Source: CBDDEC01 sp965198045 (GTDB taxonomy: Bacteria; Chloroflexota; Dehalococcoidia; UBA2979). From it: 64,000 nt of DNA. The stretch is from NCBI GenBank assembly GCA_965198045.1, contig CBDAOL010000012.1:620001-684000 (forward strand), read 5' to 3'. Of this stretch, positions 49,859-59,044 are shown one piece after another. A program made the position numbers and the translations under genes. The notes under the pieces are model-generated. The model saw nothing but the letters and a program-made list of their open reading frames with translations. It had not been told where the DNA came from and did not search any database. Numbering within the stretch: the stretch's first letter is position 1; the number at the start of each line of letters is the position of its first letter.

Positions 49859-52725
49859 TCCGCAACCGCCGCGGGCACGTCGCGAGAGTGCAGCGTCCGC
49901 ACCTCGAGCTCCGGCAGCGCGGCGATGAAGCGCTCGCCGTAGCGACGACGGTGGATGCGCGCGTCGAGGACGAGCAGCACCCCGCGGTCCTGCGGTCCTC
50001 GGATCAGGCGGCCGAAGCCCTGCTTGAAGCGCAGCAACGCACCGGGCAACGCGTACTCCCCAAACGGATCCTCGAACTGCTCGGCGCGGCCGGCGTAGAT
50101 CGGGTCCGAGGGAACGGGGAACGGTAAGCGGGCGATCGCGATCTGCGAGAGCGCATCCCCGGGCACGTCCACGCCCTCCCAGAACGCCGCCGTCCCGAGG
50201 AGCAGCGTCCTCGGCTGGTCCATGAGCATCCGCAGCAGTCGTCCCGGCGAACCGTCGAGGCGCTGCGCCAGCACCGGGATTTCCGCCTCGGCGAGCCGGG
50301 GCTTCAGTTCGGCCTGTGCCTGCCGGACCGCGGCGTGCGAGGTAAAGAGTCCGAGCGTGCGCCCGTCGGCGGCGATTGCCGCGTCGTGCAGCACATCCTC
50401 GATCGCGACGTGGTAGCCGGGCATGCCCGGCTCGGGCATGTCCTCGACGAGGATCACCAGCGCCTGGCGGCGGTAGTCGAAGGGCGACGGCACGTCGAGT
50501 TGGTCAGCGCCCTGGAGACCGAGTGGCCCGAGGCTATGCGAGAAGGAATCACCCGCCTTCAGGGTCGCGCTGGTCACGAGCACGGAGTCCCGCTCCCCGA
50601 ACAGGTCTTCGACGAGCGGCGGTCCCACATCGAGTGGTGCGAGGCTGACCCGCACATCGCCCTCGCCGAGGGCGACCCAGACGATCTGATCGCGGGCCAC
50701 GGTCAGAACCGACTCGCGGATGGCGTGGCGCAGGACCTCGGTCCGGTCGATCGCGCGTGCTACATCGAGGCCGAGCGGGTCGTCAGGGTCGTCGCCTCCG
50801 AGGCTGGCCAGTGCGTCGCCGATCGTCCCCAGCCGCTCCCGCATCAACAGCAGCGCGACATCGAGGTGCATGCCGGCCTCCTCGACGGCCTCCCACTCGG
50901 GGGACGAGCGCTTGGCGTGCGTCAGCGAGACCTCCGTGCGGCCGTTGGAGCCGTCGTCGAAGTTGCGCGCGAAGGCGCGCATCGCACTTGCCGCGGGCGT
51001 CACCTCGTCGCGTAGCGAGCGCACGGACGCCCCGAGGTCGTCACCGAGCGCCTGCAGGCCGGCCGTCGGCGAGAGCAGTAGGTCCGCCCCGCCGGAGCCT
51101 CGAACGAGGCGACGTGTGAGACCGGGGTTGCCGTGCCGGTCGGCGGTGCCCAGGTCGTCGAGCAGGTCGCGTAGCTCGTTGATCGACCAGCTGCGGGTGT
51201 ACTGCTGCGTGGCGACGCCCTCCAGACGATGTGCTTCGTCGACGACGAGGTGGCGGAACGGCGGCATCGCCTGACTCCCGCTGACCGCGCTGGCGAGCAG
51301 CAAGGCGTGGTTGACGACCACCACATGGGCGGCGGCGGCACGCTGCCGTGCACGTAACAGGAAGCAGCTGCCGTCACGTACGTACGGACAACGGCGGGAG
51401 AGGCAGTCGGTGTCGCCGGCGGAGACCTGCGCCCACGCCGGCTCCTCGGCAGACGTCATGTAGAGCTCGCTCAGGTCCCCCGTCTCGGTGCCGGGCAGCC
51501 AGGTCGCGATTCGTCCGAACAGGCGCGCTTCCGCCTCGCTGCGCGGCGAGCGGTCGGCGCGGACCTGCGCCCAGCGCTCGAGACAGAGGTAGTTGCTCCG
51601 CCCCTTCAGCACTGTGGTGCGCAGCGCGCCCTCGTCGATCCCGGCCACCGCCTCGACGATCGGGGCGGCGATCGGGATCTCGCGTTCGGCGAGCTGGTCC
51701 TGGAGGTTGCGCGTGTGCGTGGAGATCACGATGCGGTCGTCGTTGCGCGCCGCGTGCAGCAGCGCGGGGAGCAGGTACGCGAGCGACTTCCCCGTTCCGG
51801 TCCCCGCCTCGACGGCCAGCTCGCCGCCATGGCCGAGGATCGTCGCGAACGCCGCGGCCATCTCCTCCTGCCCGTGCCGCCGCTCGAAGCCGGGCATCAG
51901 GTCCGTGCGGTTCGCCAGCTCGGTGAACAGCGCGTCGATGTCGCCCTCGGCCAGCGGCGTGGTGTGCTCGATCGGCACGAGCGGCGGGGGAGCCTCCGCG
52001 ACCGGCGGCAAGGGCAGCGCGGCGACGATGGCGGCCGCCTCCTCCTCGTCGATACCGGTGAGGGCGTCACGACCGCCACCGCGCGCGAGTGCGTCCTCGA
52101 TCAGCCGCGCGGCCGGCCACTGGGCACGCCTGGCGAAGCTGTGGAGTTCGAGCAGCAGGGAGCGCGGCAGCGCCTCGAGGCGCTGCAACAGCTCGATGAA
52201 CACCTCGGCGGCGCCGATCGCATCGGCCAGCGCGCGGTGCGCGACCGGCATCTCGACCCCGAGCGCCTCAGCGAGCGTGGCGAGGTTCAGCCGGTCAGCC
52301 CGCGGGAGCAGGATCGAGGCCAGTTCCCAGGTGTCGTACGAGGCGCCCTGCGGGATCAGGTCTTCGGCCTCGAGGAAGTTGAGGTCGAACTGGATGTTCT
52401 GCCCGACGATCGGCAGATCGCCGATGAACTCAGCCAGCTGCCCCATGACGCCGGGCGCGGCCGGCGCCGAGGCGACGGCGATGTCGTCGATACCGGTCAG
52501 CTCCTGCACTTCCGGCGGGATCGGCTGTCCGGGATTGACCAGGGTCTCCCAGCGCTCCTCGATGCCCGCGCGGCCAAAGCGCACCACACCGACCTCGATG
52601 ATCGTGTCGGTCTCGACATCGAGCCCGGTCGTCTCGAGATCGAGCGAGACGAACGCATCGATAGGATCGGGCGATCCGCTTTCAGGCGGCCTGGGCTGGG
52701 TGCCTCTGGGCTGGGTGTCTGGCAA
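49843..52725 (-). CDS. dinG: DinG-type helicase with N-terminal DEDD exonuclease domain
   Basis: A 960-residue fusion. Residues about 25-190 are a DnaQ-like exonuclease (FVSLDLETTGLD, IVGQNIQFDLNFLEAE, HRALADAIGAAEVF). Residues about 270-955 are an XPD/DinG-like superfamily 2 helicase with AVEAGTGTGKSLAYLLPALL (Walker A) and VVDEAHRL (motif II). Cysteines in CLERW, CLSRRCPYV and GSCFLLRARQ likely bind the [4Fe-4S] cluster. Such proteins unwind DNA or R-loops and can degrade 3' ends; this layout matches the DinG form of Firmicutes. Alternative starts exist near the N-terminus, where the first 22 residues are low complexity. Confidence 0.92.
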   Translation of the reverse strand: MPDTQPRGTQPRPPESGSPDPIDAFVSLDLETTGLDVETDTIIEVGVVRFGRAGIEERWETLVNPGQPIPPEVQELTGIDDIAVASAPAAPGVMGQLAEFIGDLPIVGQNIQFDLNFLEAEDLIPQGASYDTWELASILLPRADRLNLATLAEALGVEMPVAHRALADAIGAAEVFIELLQRLEALPRSLLLELHSFARRAQWPAARLIEDALARGGGRDALTGIDEEEAAAIVAALPLPPVAEAPPPLVPIEHTTPLAEGDIDALFTELANRTDLMPGFERRHGQEEMAAAFATILGHGGELAVEAGTGTGKSLAYLLPALLHAARNDDRIVISTHTRNLQDQLAEREIPIAAPIVEAVAGIDEGALRTTVLKGRSNYLCLERWAQVRADRSPRSEAEARLFGRIATWLPGTETGDLSELYMTSAEEPAWAQVSAGDTDCLSRRCPYVRDGSCFLLRARQRAAAAHVVVVNHALLLASAVSGSQAMPPFRHLVVDEAHRLEGVATQQYTRSWSINELRDLLDDLGTADRHGNPGLTRRLVRGSGGADLLLSPTAGLQALGDDLGASVRSLRDEVTPAASAMRAFARNFDDGSNGRTEVSLTHAKRSSPEWEAVEEAGMHLDVALLLMRERLGTIGDALASLGGDDPDDPLGLDVARAIDRTEVLRHAIRESVLTVARDQIVWVALGEGDVRVSLAPLDVGPPLVEDLFGERDSVLVTSATLKAGDSFSHSLGPLGLQGADQLDVPSPFDYRRQALVILVEDMPEPGMPGYHVAIEDVLHDAAIAADGRTLGLFTSHAAVRQAQAELKPRLAEAEIPVLAQRLDGSPGRLLRMLMDQPRTLLLGTAAFWEGVDVPGDALSQIAIARLPFPVPSDPIYAGRAEQFEDPFGEYALPGALLRFKQGFGRLIRGPQDRGVLLVLDARIHRRRYGERFIAALPELEVRTLHSRDVPAAVAEWLRP

Positions 52726-52789
52726 GCGGAGGGCCTTCGCATCAAGGGAGGATCGAGGGGTCAGGTGCAGAGCATCGCCGATCGAGGGG

Positions 52790-53494
52790 TCAGGCGTCCT
52801 GCTTCGCGGCGTCGGAGCTGCCCGCCTCGAACTTCACCCAGCGCCTCGTGTTCGAGCGATGGACCGCCTCGAAGCGGCCGGCGTGCAGTTCCTCGAGAAA
52901 GCGCTCCGGGCTGTCGACGGCCTGCTCGAAGCCGGTGGCGAACGCGCCGATGCCGGTCACCGAGTGCGCATCGCTGCCGCCGGTGCCCGGGATACCGACG
53001 ATCTGCGAAACCTCGTAGGCGAACTCGTTCTCCTGCGGCGTGTTGGCTCCATTGGCCACCTCGATCGCGTGCACATGTTTGAAGACGGGGAGCTGCTCGG
53101 CCGCCTGCTCCGCTGTCAGCTCGAACTTCACACCGGTGCGCATCGCGGTGACGGGGTCGAAGAGACGGCGGAAGGGGTGCGCGACGACGAGGAAGCCACC
53201 GACCTGGTCGAGTTCTGCGCGGAGGTGTTCGGCGCGCCGGATGCCGGGGAGGTAGGTGCGCAGGCCCACGGCGATCATGTGGCCCATGTCGGTCGAGACT
53301 TCCATGCCGAAGTTCACGAAGAGATCTTCGTGCTCCTCGCGGAACGCCTCCTGCTGGTGCGGCTCGATGACCTGGTCGTGTTCGGTGAGGTTGACCCCGG
53401 TCAGCGTGTTCTCGCCGGCGATGCGTACGAGGTCGTGCGGATCAAGCATCGAGTCCGATGAAGCCATGGTCGTGTGCACGTGCATCTCGACCAC
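52790..53494 (-). CDS. PHP-domain metal-dependent phosphoesterase
   Basis: A 234-residue protein of the PHP family. The metal-binding motifs are EMHVHTTMASSD, LTEHDQVIEPH, GMEVSTDMGHM, VVAHPFRRLF and GTGGSDAHSVTG. These cover all the usual His/Asp/Glu ligands. Relatives hydrolyse nucleoside or oligonucleotide phosphates (AMP phosphatase, 5'-3' oligoRNase). The frame is open far upstream, but the sequence there is Arg/Ser-rich shadow. The GTG at 53494 just before the first motif is used; a TTG at about 53524 is an alternative. It lies 64 bp before dinG on the same strand. Confidence 0.85.
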   Translation of the reverse strand: MVEMHVHTTMASSDSMLDPHDLVRIAGENTLTGVNLTEHDQVIEPHQQEAFREEHEDLFVNFGMEVSTDMGHMIAVGLRTYLPGIRRAEHLRAELDQVGGFLVVAHPFRRLFDPVTAMRTGVKFELTAEQAAEQLPVFKHVHAIEVANGANTPQENEFAYEVSQIVGIPGTGGSDAHSVTGIGAFATGFEQAVDSPERFLEELHAGRFEAVHRSNTRRWVKFEAGSSDAAKQDA

Positions 53495-53615
53495 GGATAC
53501 CCGTAGCCCGTCGCGCAGTTCCAAGCGCTCCCCCGCGTCCTCCGCCGTGTTGTGGGCTCGCCTTCGAGGCTGCCGCAAGGATAGGTCTGGCTCCCGGCAG
53601 CGGCCAGCGCGCGGC

Positions 53616-54029
53616 CTAGCCAGCGAGCAACGGCAGCAGCCCGCCGTACGAGGCGACAAAAGCGCCCGCGAACGCCCAGAGCGGCCACTCGAGCCGCCCT
53701 CGCACGAACCAGCCGAGCGCGAGCAGCGTGACGCCAACGACGGCGATGCCGAGGCTGAACCCGGGCTGCTCGCCGGCGTGGTAGAGCCCGCCGAGGATCA
53801 ATCCGACGATCGTCAGTGCGAGCAACGCGCCGTTGACGACGATGATGCCGACCAGCGGGAGGCTCGCGCGTATCTCGGTCAGTCGGGAGCGCCAGGCCGT
53901 GGTGCGCGCCATGACCGTCACGATGATCGTTGTCGCGGCGAACGAGGCAGCGGCTCCGGCGATCCAGCCGGCGAGCAGCGCGCGCAGCAGCTCGCCATCG
54001 ACGTCGATCGTCGGCACGTCCGGGATCAC
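53616..54029 (-). CDS. Membrane protein of unknown function
   Basis: A 137-residue protein with four predicted membrane helices (LLAGWIAGAAASFAATTIIVTVM, LVGIIVVNGALLALTIVGLIL, LGIAVVGVTLLALGWFV, WPLWAFAGAFVASYGGLLPLL). No family is recognised. Its ATG overlaps the ispE stop by 4 bp, so it is translated with ispE and rsmA. Function unknown. Confidence 0.75.
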   Translation of the reverse strand: MIPDVPTIDVDGELLRALLAGWIAGAAASFAATTIIVTVMARTTAWRSRLTEIRASLPLVGIIVVNGALLALTIVGLILGGLYHAGEQPGFSLGIAVVGVTLLALGWFVRGRLEWPLWAFAGAFVASYGGLLPLLAG

Positions 54030-54952
54030 TCGGTGACCTCGATCTCCTCGATCGTCAGCGCCGGCTGGCGACCAAGCGTCTGAGCGTCGAAGACGGTCGC
54101 GCCCGCCGCCTCGAAGTCACGGCGGAGCCTCGAACGTTGCGCCCGCTCGTGGACGAACATGAACACCGCCGGGCCGCTGCCGCACAAGTGCAGCCGTGGC
54201 GCGCCAGCCGCGCTGTAGCGCGCGTAGTGCGCGACCAGCTCCGGTTCGGTGCGCTCGATCACGCGTTCGAAGACGTTCACGAGGTCGCGGGTCGGCGGGG
54301 GCGCATTGCGCGCGAGGCGTCGCGAGAGCCGCCTCGACGACTCGCCATGGCTGAAGTCCTCCGGATGCAGCGCGCCGTAGCGCGCCGCCGTCTTGCCCTC
54401 GATCGGTCCGGTCGGCGGGAGCAGGAGGAGCAGACGCAGCGGAGCAAGGTCAGGCAGCGGCTCCACGATCTCGCCACGGCCGGTGCAGCGGGCCGCGCCG
54501 CCAGCGAGGAAAAACGGCACGTCTGAGCCCACGCTCGCCGCCACCTCGACGAGTCGCTCGGCGGGCCAAGCGAGGTCCCACAGTCGCGCGAGACCGCGCA
54601 GCACCGCTGCTGCGTCCGATGAGCCGCCGCCGAGCCCGGCGGGCGAGGGGATGCGCTTCTCGACGGTGATATCGACACCGTCGGCGCGTCCCGCCGCCTC
54701 CGCGAGCGCTCGCGCCGCGCGGCCGGCGAGGTCATCCGTGGCGTCGATGCCCGCGGACCTCGGGCCGGTCAACGTCACGCTGATCTCGGGTGCCGGCCGG
54801 AGTGTGACCGTGTCGGCGAGATCGAGCGTGGTCATCACCGTGTCGATGTCGTGGTATCCGTCGTCGCGGCGTGCCGTGACCTCGAGGGCGAGGTTGATCT
54901 TCGCAGCGGCCATCAACCGCAGTCCGCGCCCGCTGGCGCCCTCGCTGCTCAC
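54026..54952 (-). CDS. ispE: 4-diphosphocytidyl-2-C-methyl-D-erythritol kinase
   Basis: A 308-residue GHMP kinase. RLMAAAKINLALEVTARRDDGYHDIDTVMTTLDL is the N-terminal substrate motif with Lys and Asn. PSPAGLGGGSSDAAAVLRGL is the ATP loop, and LHLCGSGPAVFMFV is motif 3. It phosphorylates CDP-methylerythritol in the non-mevalonate isoprenoid pathway, showing that this organism makes isoprenoids by the MEP route. It overlaps rsmA (ATGA) upstream and the membrane gene downstream. Length and motifs are complete. Confidence 0.94.
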   Translation of the reverse strand: MSSEGASGRGLRLMAAAKINLALEVTARRDDGYHDIDTVMTTLDLADTVTLRPAPEISVTLTGPRSAGIDATDDLAGRAARALAEAAGRADGVDITVEKRIPSPAGLGGGSSDAAAVLRGLARLWDLAWPAERLVEVAASVGSDVPFFLAGGAARCTGRGEIVEPLPDLAPLRLLLLLPPTGPIEGKTAARYGALHPEDFSHGESSRRLSRRLARNAPPPTRDLVNVFERVIERTEPELVAHYARYSAAGAPRLHLCGSGPAVFMFVHERAQRSRLRRDFEAAGATVFDAQTLGRQPALTIEEIEVTE

Positions 54953-55839
54953 GCGAGGACCAGGGCCTCGGGGTGGCGTTCATGCAAAAGGTGGTACAGC
55001 CGCTCCCAATCCTCGAGGTTGAGGTGCTGCGCCCGCAGCGTTGGATCGAGCCCCACCGCTTCGATCGCGGACCGGATGTCAGCGTTGGGGAGGTCGAGGG
55101 CGCTCGGCAGCGCGTTGTGCAGCTGCTTGCGCGGCTGGGCGAACCCCGCCCGCAGCAGGTGGAAGAAGACCTCGAGCTGCTCTTCGTCAAGATCGACCGC
55201 GGGGGCGGGCAGGCGGTTGATGCCGATCAATGCCGACTGCACCTTGGGCTCCGGCCAGAAGGCGTCAGCCGGCACGTCGAGGAGGTACTCGGGCTCCCCG
55301 TAGAGGCGGATCGAGTTCGAGAGCAGCGACTGCCGCCCCGCCGGCGCGGTGATGCGCTTCGCCACCTCGCGCTGCACGAGGACCACGATGCGCTCGGGCG
55401 GCGTCTCCGCCTCGAGCAGGCGTCGTAGGATTGGCTGTGTGATGTAGTAGGGCAGGTTGCCAACGGCGATGTAGGGCGCCGTCGCGCCAGCTTCCTCGAG
55501 CAGCTCCTCCGGCTCGAAGTCGAGCATGTCCGCCGCGAGGACCGTCAGACTGTCCTCGCTGAGCAGCCGCTCGCGCGTCAGCGCGGCCAGCTCCTCGTCG
55601 ATCTCGACGGCAACGACGGTGCCGGCTCGCCGCGTGAACTCCTCGGTGAGCCCGCCCGGGCCGGAGCCGATCTCGAGAACGGTCGAGTCCTCGCTCAACT
55701 GACAGGCGTTGGCGATGTCGCCCAGGACGAGCTCGTCGATCAGGAAGTGCTGCCCGAGCGCCTTCCTCGGCGGCAGGCCGAGGCGCCGCAGGTACTCGGG
55801 CAGATCGTGTTCAGCGCCCCCGCGGCGTCGAGGGGTCAT
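54949..55839 (-). CDS. rsmA: 16S rRNA dimethyladenosine transferase RsmA (KsgA)
   Basis: A 296-residue enzyme that dimethylates the two adjacent adenines in the 3' terminal hairpin of 16S rRNA. KALGQHFLIDELVLGDI opens the protein, VLEIGSGPGGLTEEFTRR binds S-adenosylmethionine, and VGNLPYYITQPILRRLL is the catalytic NLPY motif. VPADAFWPEPKVQSALI is also conserved. The ATG 55839 is chosen (GAGG 8 bp upstream) over the longer frame to 55911. It follows the SRP RNA gene by about 110 bp and leads an operon with ispE and a membrane protein. Confidence 0.93.
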   Translation of the reverse strand: MTPRRRGGAEHDLPEYLRRLGLPPRKALGQHFLIDELVLGDIANACQLSEDSTVLEIGSGPGGLTEEFTRRAGTVVAVEIDEELAALTRERLLSEDSLTVLAADMLDFEPEELLEEAGATAPYIAVGNLPYYITQPILRRLLEAETPPERIVVLVQREVAKRITAPAGRQSLLSNSIRLYGEPEYLLDVPADAFWPEPKVQSALIGINRLPAPAVDLDEEQLEVFFHLLRAGFAQPRKQLHNALPSALDLPNADIRSAIEAVGLDPTLRAQHLNLEDWERLYHLLHERHPEALVLA

Positions 55840-55950
55840 CGCGGCGTCCTCGCTGCGTGCCGCCGCTGCTGGGGCGTGTGGTGGTGGAACGGTCGTGCCC
55901 CGTCGTCGCATCGAGTCGCGGGCTTGCTCACGCTGGCCAACTCAAACCCG

Positions 55951-56036
55951 GCACTCCTGCGGCACCCGATGTGACCGACGTACCGCTGCTGCCTTCCGGC
56001 CCTGACGGGGTTAGCCGGGCATCGCCGCGCAGGACC
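55951..56036 (-). ncRNA. ffs: Signal recognition particle RNA, bacterial small type (4.5S)
   Basis: On the minus strand the apical core reads GTCAGGGCCGGAAGGCAGCAGC, with the invariant GGAAG tetraloop and asymmetric loop of helix 8. The ends pair: GTCCTGCGCGGC at the 5' side with GCCGCAGGA at the 3' side. It is the short hairpin form without an Alu domain, about 85 nt. With Ffh (not in the window) and FtsY (41784-42767) it targets membrane proteins. Ends are approximate; the GATAAT box just upstream supports a 5' end near 56036. Confidence 0.92.
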
Positions 56037-56039
56037 AGA

Positions 56040-56047
56040 TTATCAAC
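56040..56047 (-). promoter_or_regulatory. -10 element of the SRP RNA promoter
   Basis: TTGATAAT on the minus strand sits about 5 bases before the predicted 5' end of the SRP RNA, a good match to the -10 consensus. A -35 box at the proper distance is weak (GACTAC-like). Confidence 0.5.
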
Positions 56048-56310
56048 GCCGCCTGGCGCTCGTAGTCCCCTCGACACCGACACTCGGACGGGTATTCAGT
56101 CCCGCTAAAGCGGATTGCGGGTTACAGGGCACCGCTAACTCCCCACCTAGCACGACCTGACCTCGATCGTAACGAGCTGAGCGCGCTGCGAACAGGGACC
56201 GTCGAGGAAGGGGCGCTGCGGTACACTCGGCGCACGAGGTTCGTATGCGCGACGAACATCCCGCGCACCCTCGACACGTCACAGTCACCCCGCGGTAGAA
56301 CGGAGCGAGC

Positions 56311-57747
56311 GTGCAGGTTCTGTCGATCAGCCACCGCATGCAGAATCGCGAGCTGCACAACGCGACGATCTTCAACGCGCCCTCGATCCAGGACTTCGAC
56401 GCGGTCGTCGTCGACACCCACGCCATGTTCGAATCGATCCGCGAGGCGGCAGCGGCGGCCGGCGAGTTCACGACCTACAACGACCTGCCGGTGGTCAATG
56501 GCGCCTCGATCGACGGCTTCACCGCCATCGCCGATGTGCTGCACCGCCGCCGCGAGGAGTTTGCGCAGGCCCTCGAGCGCGGTACCCCGATCGCGATCAT
56601 CCCCGCGCCGGTCGAACAGCTCACGAACATCGCTGGCTTCCAGGGGCTGGACCGCTACTGGTTCTTGCCGGCGCCGGAGGGCGTCGCCTGGAACGCTTCG
56701 ACGATCGTGGGCGGCGAGGGCGTGAACGTCTCGATCAGCGACTATCACCATCCCTTCGTCGACGTGATCAACGCCGCGGGCGGCGAGTTGCGCTACCGCG
56801 CGCACCTCAATGAGCGTGCTGCTGGCTTCCCCTCCGACGCGCATGTCTTCGCGCGTTCCGCCGGAGGGGCCGCGGTTGGCGTGGAGTTCCCGGTGCTGAA
56901 TGGTCGCGTCATCTTCTTCCCGGGTCCGCGCGAAGCGGGCGCACGCTGGCTGTCGCAGCGAGAGGGTGAGGCGTTCGTCGAGGCGTTCCGCGACATCCTC
57001 GAGCGCGAGGAGGAGATGACCCCCTCCTGGGTGACGAAGGTGGACGTGCCGAGCCTCGAGGGCCGCATCGAGCACCTGAAGCGCACCGAGGAGGCGCTGG
57101 GCAAGGCGCAGGCCGAGGTCGAGGCGGCGCAGGACGCCCGCGATGCGGTCGCGGTGTTGCGCGACGTGCTCTGGACTCGCGGTAGTCGCGCGCTCAAACG
57201 CGGCGTGACCGCCTGCGCACTCGCGCTCGGCTTCGAGGTCAACGAGACAGATGAGGGTGACCTGGTGCTCTCGGCCGATGGCGCCGACATCCACGTCGAG
57301 GCCGAGGCCTCACGTGAAGCGATCGAGATGGCGCCGCACTATGCGTTGCGGGCACGCCTGGACGCGGTGATCGAAGACCGCGCGGTCGCGCCTCGTGGGA
57401 TGGTCGTGGTCACGGGCCAACGCATGCTCAACCCGAAGCTGCGCCGCCAGGAATACCAGGACTCGCTCCGTGTCGCCGCGGAGTCGGTCGGGTTCGCCCT
57501 CGTCCGCACCGCCGACCTCTTCCGCGCCGCGGTCGCGGCGCTGGAGGGCGCAGAGGCCGCCACCGTCGCAGCGGTGCGAGAGCGCCTGGCGACAACCGAT
57601 GGCGTCGTCGACCTCGATGATCTGATCGGCGCCGAGGATGGCGCAGAGGCCGAGGGCGGCACAGATGCTGCGGACGGTGCTGGGGCTGCGGACGGTGCTG
57701 GGGCTGCCGACGGTACCGCGAAGGGCGAAGACGCCGCCTCCGCTTAG
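56311..57747 (+). CDS. Unknown protein, possible nuclease-like C-terminal domain
   Basis: A 478-residue protein from the GTG 56311. The N-terminal half (about 1-240) is alpha/beta (FDAVVVDTHAMFESIREA, ERGTPIAIIPAPVEQL, GGRVIFFPGPREAGARW split by loops). A coiled-coil linker (VDVPSLEGRIEHLKRTEEALGKAQAEVEAAQ) leads to a C-terminal domain. There LGFEVNETDEGDLVLSADGADIHVEAEAS followed by RGMVVVTGQRMLNPKLRRQE resembles a PD-(D/E)xK restriction-like fold, where D and ExE-type residues could bind metal. The tail is a low-complexity DGAGAA repeat. Function unknown; DNA cleavage is only a fold-based guess. No toxin, antitoxin or defence partner is adjacent. Confidence 0.65.
   Translation: MQVLSISHRMQNRELHNATIFNAPSIQDFDAVVVDTHAMFESIREAAAAAGEFTTYNDLPVVNGASIDGFTAIADVLHRRREEFAQALERGTPIAIIPAPVEQLTNIAGFQGLDRYWFLPAPEGVAWNASTIVGGEGVNVSISDYHHPFVDVINAAGGELRYRAHLNERAAGFPSDAHVFARSAGGAAVGVEFPVLNGRVIFFPGPREAGARWLSQREGEAFVEAFRDILEREEEMTPSWVTKVDVPSLEGRIEHLKRTEEALGKAQAEVEAAQDARDAVAVLRDVLWTRGSRALKRGVTACALALGFEVNETDEGDLVLSADGADIHVEAEASREAIEMAPHYALRARLDAVIEDRAVAPRGMVVVTGQRMLNPKLRRQEYQDSLRVAAESVGFALVRTADLFRAAVAALEGAEAATVAAVRERLATTDGVVDLDDLIGAEDGAEAEGGTDAADGAGAADGAGAADGTAKGEDAASA
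57670..57714. repeat. 18-bp tandem repeat, C-terminal tail of the unknown protein
   Basis: Two identical 18-bp copies (57670-57687, 57688-57705) beginning GCGGACGGTGCTGG, plus a half copy. They encode ADGAGA units in the disordered acidic tail. Confidence 0.8.
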
Positions 57748-57763
57748 ACTCCTGTGAGACGAG

Positions 57764-58954
57764 CTAGATCAGCGGGCGAACGACCTCGGTCGGCGCTTCG
57801 TAGTCGACGCCATCCACCTCGAAGCCGAAGAGCTGACGGAAGTCGCGCTCGAATTTCGCGTAATCGGTCACCTCGTCCAGCGTTTCGGTGGTGACCGAGT
57901 CCCAGATCGCCTGCACGGTGGATTGCACTGCCGGCGTCATCTCGCGGTCGTCGAGGCGGATGCGCCCCTCCTCGTCGAGCGCCGCTTCGGCGCCGGGCCC
58001 GATGTGATCACGGAACATCCGCACGGCCTGGTCGATCGAGTTCTCGTGTGTGCCCCGCTCCTGCATCACGCGGAAGAGGATGCTCATGTAGAGCGGCACC
58101 GCCGGGATGGCCGACGACGACTGCGTGACGATGGCGGTGTTGACGCTGACGTAGGCCCGCCCGTTGCGATCGGCGAGCACAGTGTCGAGGTCGTGCGCCG
58201 TAGCCTCGAGGTGCTCCTTGGCGCGGCCGATCGTGCCTCGGCGGTAGAGCGGCGCCGAGAGCTCCGGGCCGATGTAGGAGAGCGCCACGGTGCGAACGCC
58301 GTCGGCGAGCAGCCCCGCCTCCCCGAGCTGGCTGATCCAGTCCTGCCAGTCCTCGCCGCCCATGACCTTGATCGTCGACTCGATCTCCTCGTCGTCGGCC
58401 GGGTCCATCGCGGCTTCGACCACGGCGCGGCCGCGGAGGTTGAAGGCACGGCCCTCGTAGCGCTCGCCGATCGGCTTCAGCACGCTGTTCCAGTGCCCGC
58501 CGTCGGGGCGGTTCCGCCTCGGCGCGGCGAGGCTGTAGACCAGCACGTCGATCGGCCCGAAGCCGTCGCGGAGCGCGGCGATCACCTGGTCCTTGGTCTC
58601 CTGCGCGAACGCATCGGCGTTGATCGTTTGGAAGTGGATGCCGGCCTCAGCGGCGAGGCGGTGCGCCTCGGCGAGGTTGTACCAGCCCGCCGTCGCAGTC
58701 TTGTCTTCGGTCGGTTCGCGTTCGAAGCAGACGCCGAGCGTGCTCGCACCGTAGCCAAACGCTGCGACCAGCGTCAGGGCCAGGCCGTAGCCGGTCGAGG
58801 AACCGACCACGAGCACGTTACCGAGCGACCCGGCATCGCCCAGCTGGTCGCGCACCTGCTCCACCTGGTGCTGGATATTGGCGGCGCAGCCGTCGGGGTG
58901 CGCTGTCAGCGAGATGAACCCGCGGATGCGCGGCTTGACCACCTGCTCAGCCAT
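57764..58954 (-). CDS. fabV: Trans-2-enoyl-ACP/CoA reductase FabV
   Basis: A 396-residue NADH-dependent enoyl reductase that completes the last step of fatty-acid elongation, or reduces crotonyl-CoA. IRGFISLTAHPDGCAANIQHQV opens the protein, and VLVVGSSTGYGLALTLVAAFGYGA is the extended NADH-binding fold. Y237-x8-K246 (YRRGTIGRAK) is the catalytic pair with the FabV spacing, one longer than in FabL and two longer than in FabI. The length is normal and key residues are intact. It converges on the 478-aa gene with a 16-bp gap and lies apart from other fatty-acid genes. Confidence 0.94.
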   Translation of the reverse strand: MAEQVVKPRIRGFISLTAHPDGCAANIQHQVEQVRDQLGDAGSLGNVLVVGSSTGYGLALTLVAAFGYGASTLGVCFEREPTEDKTATAGWYNLAEAHRLAAEAGIHFQTINADAFAQETKDQVIAALRDGFGPIDVLVYSLAAPRRNRPDGGHWNSVLKPIGERYEGRAFNLRGRAVVEAAMDPADDEEIESTIKVMGGEDWQDWISQLGEAGLLADGVRTVALSYIGPELSAPLYRRGTIGRAKEHLEATAHDLDTVLADRNGRAYVSVNTAIVTQSSSAIPAVPLYMSILFRVMQERGTHENSIDQAVRMFRDHIGPGAEAALDEEGRIRLDDREMTPAVQSTVQAIWDSVTTETLDEVTDYAKFERDFRQLFGFEVDGVDYEAPTEVVRPLI

Positions 58955-59044
58955 CGGTCACTCCTCGCCGCGTACGCCTCGCGCGAGCGCGTGTCGCCCC
59001 GACTCTACGCGCGCGGCATTCGCGGTGGAACCGCGTCGCCGCCG

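Noticed and set aside
55920..56160. Possible tRNA near the SRP RNA
   Set aside because: No T-arm GTTCRAN pattern or cloverleaf; the structure is explained by the SRP RNA.
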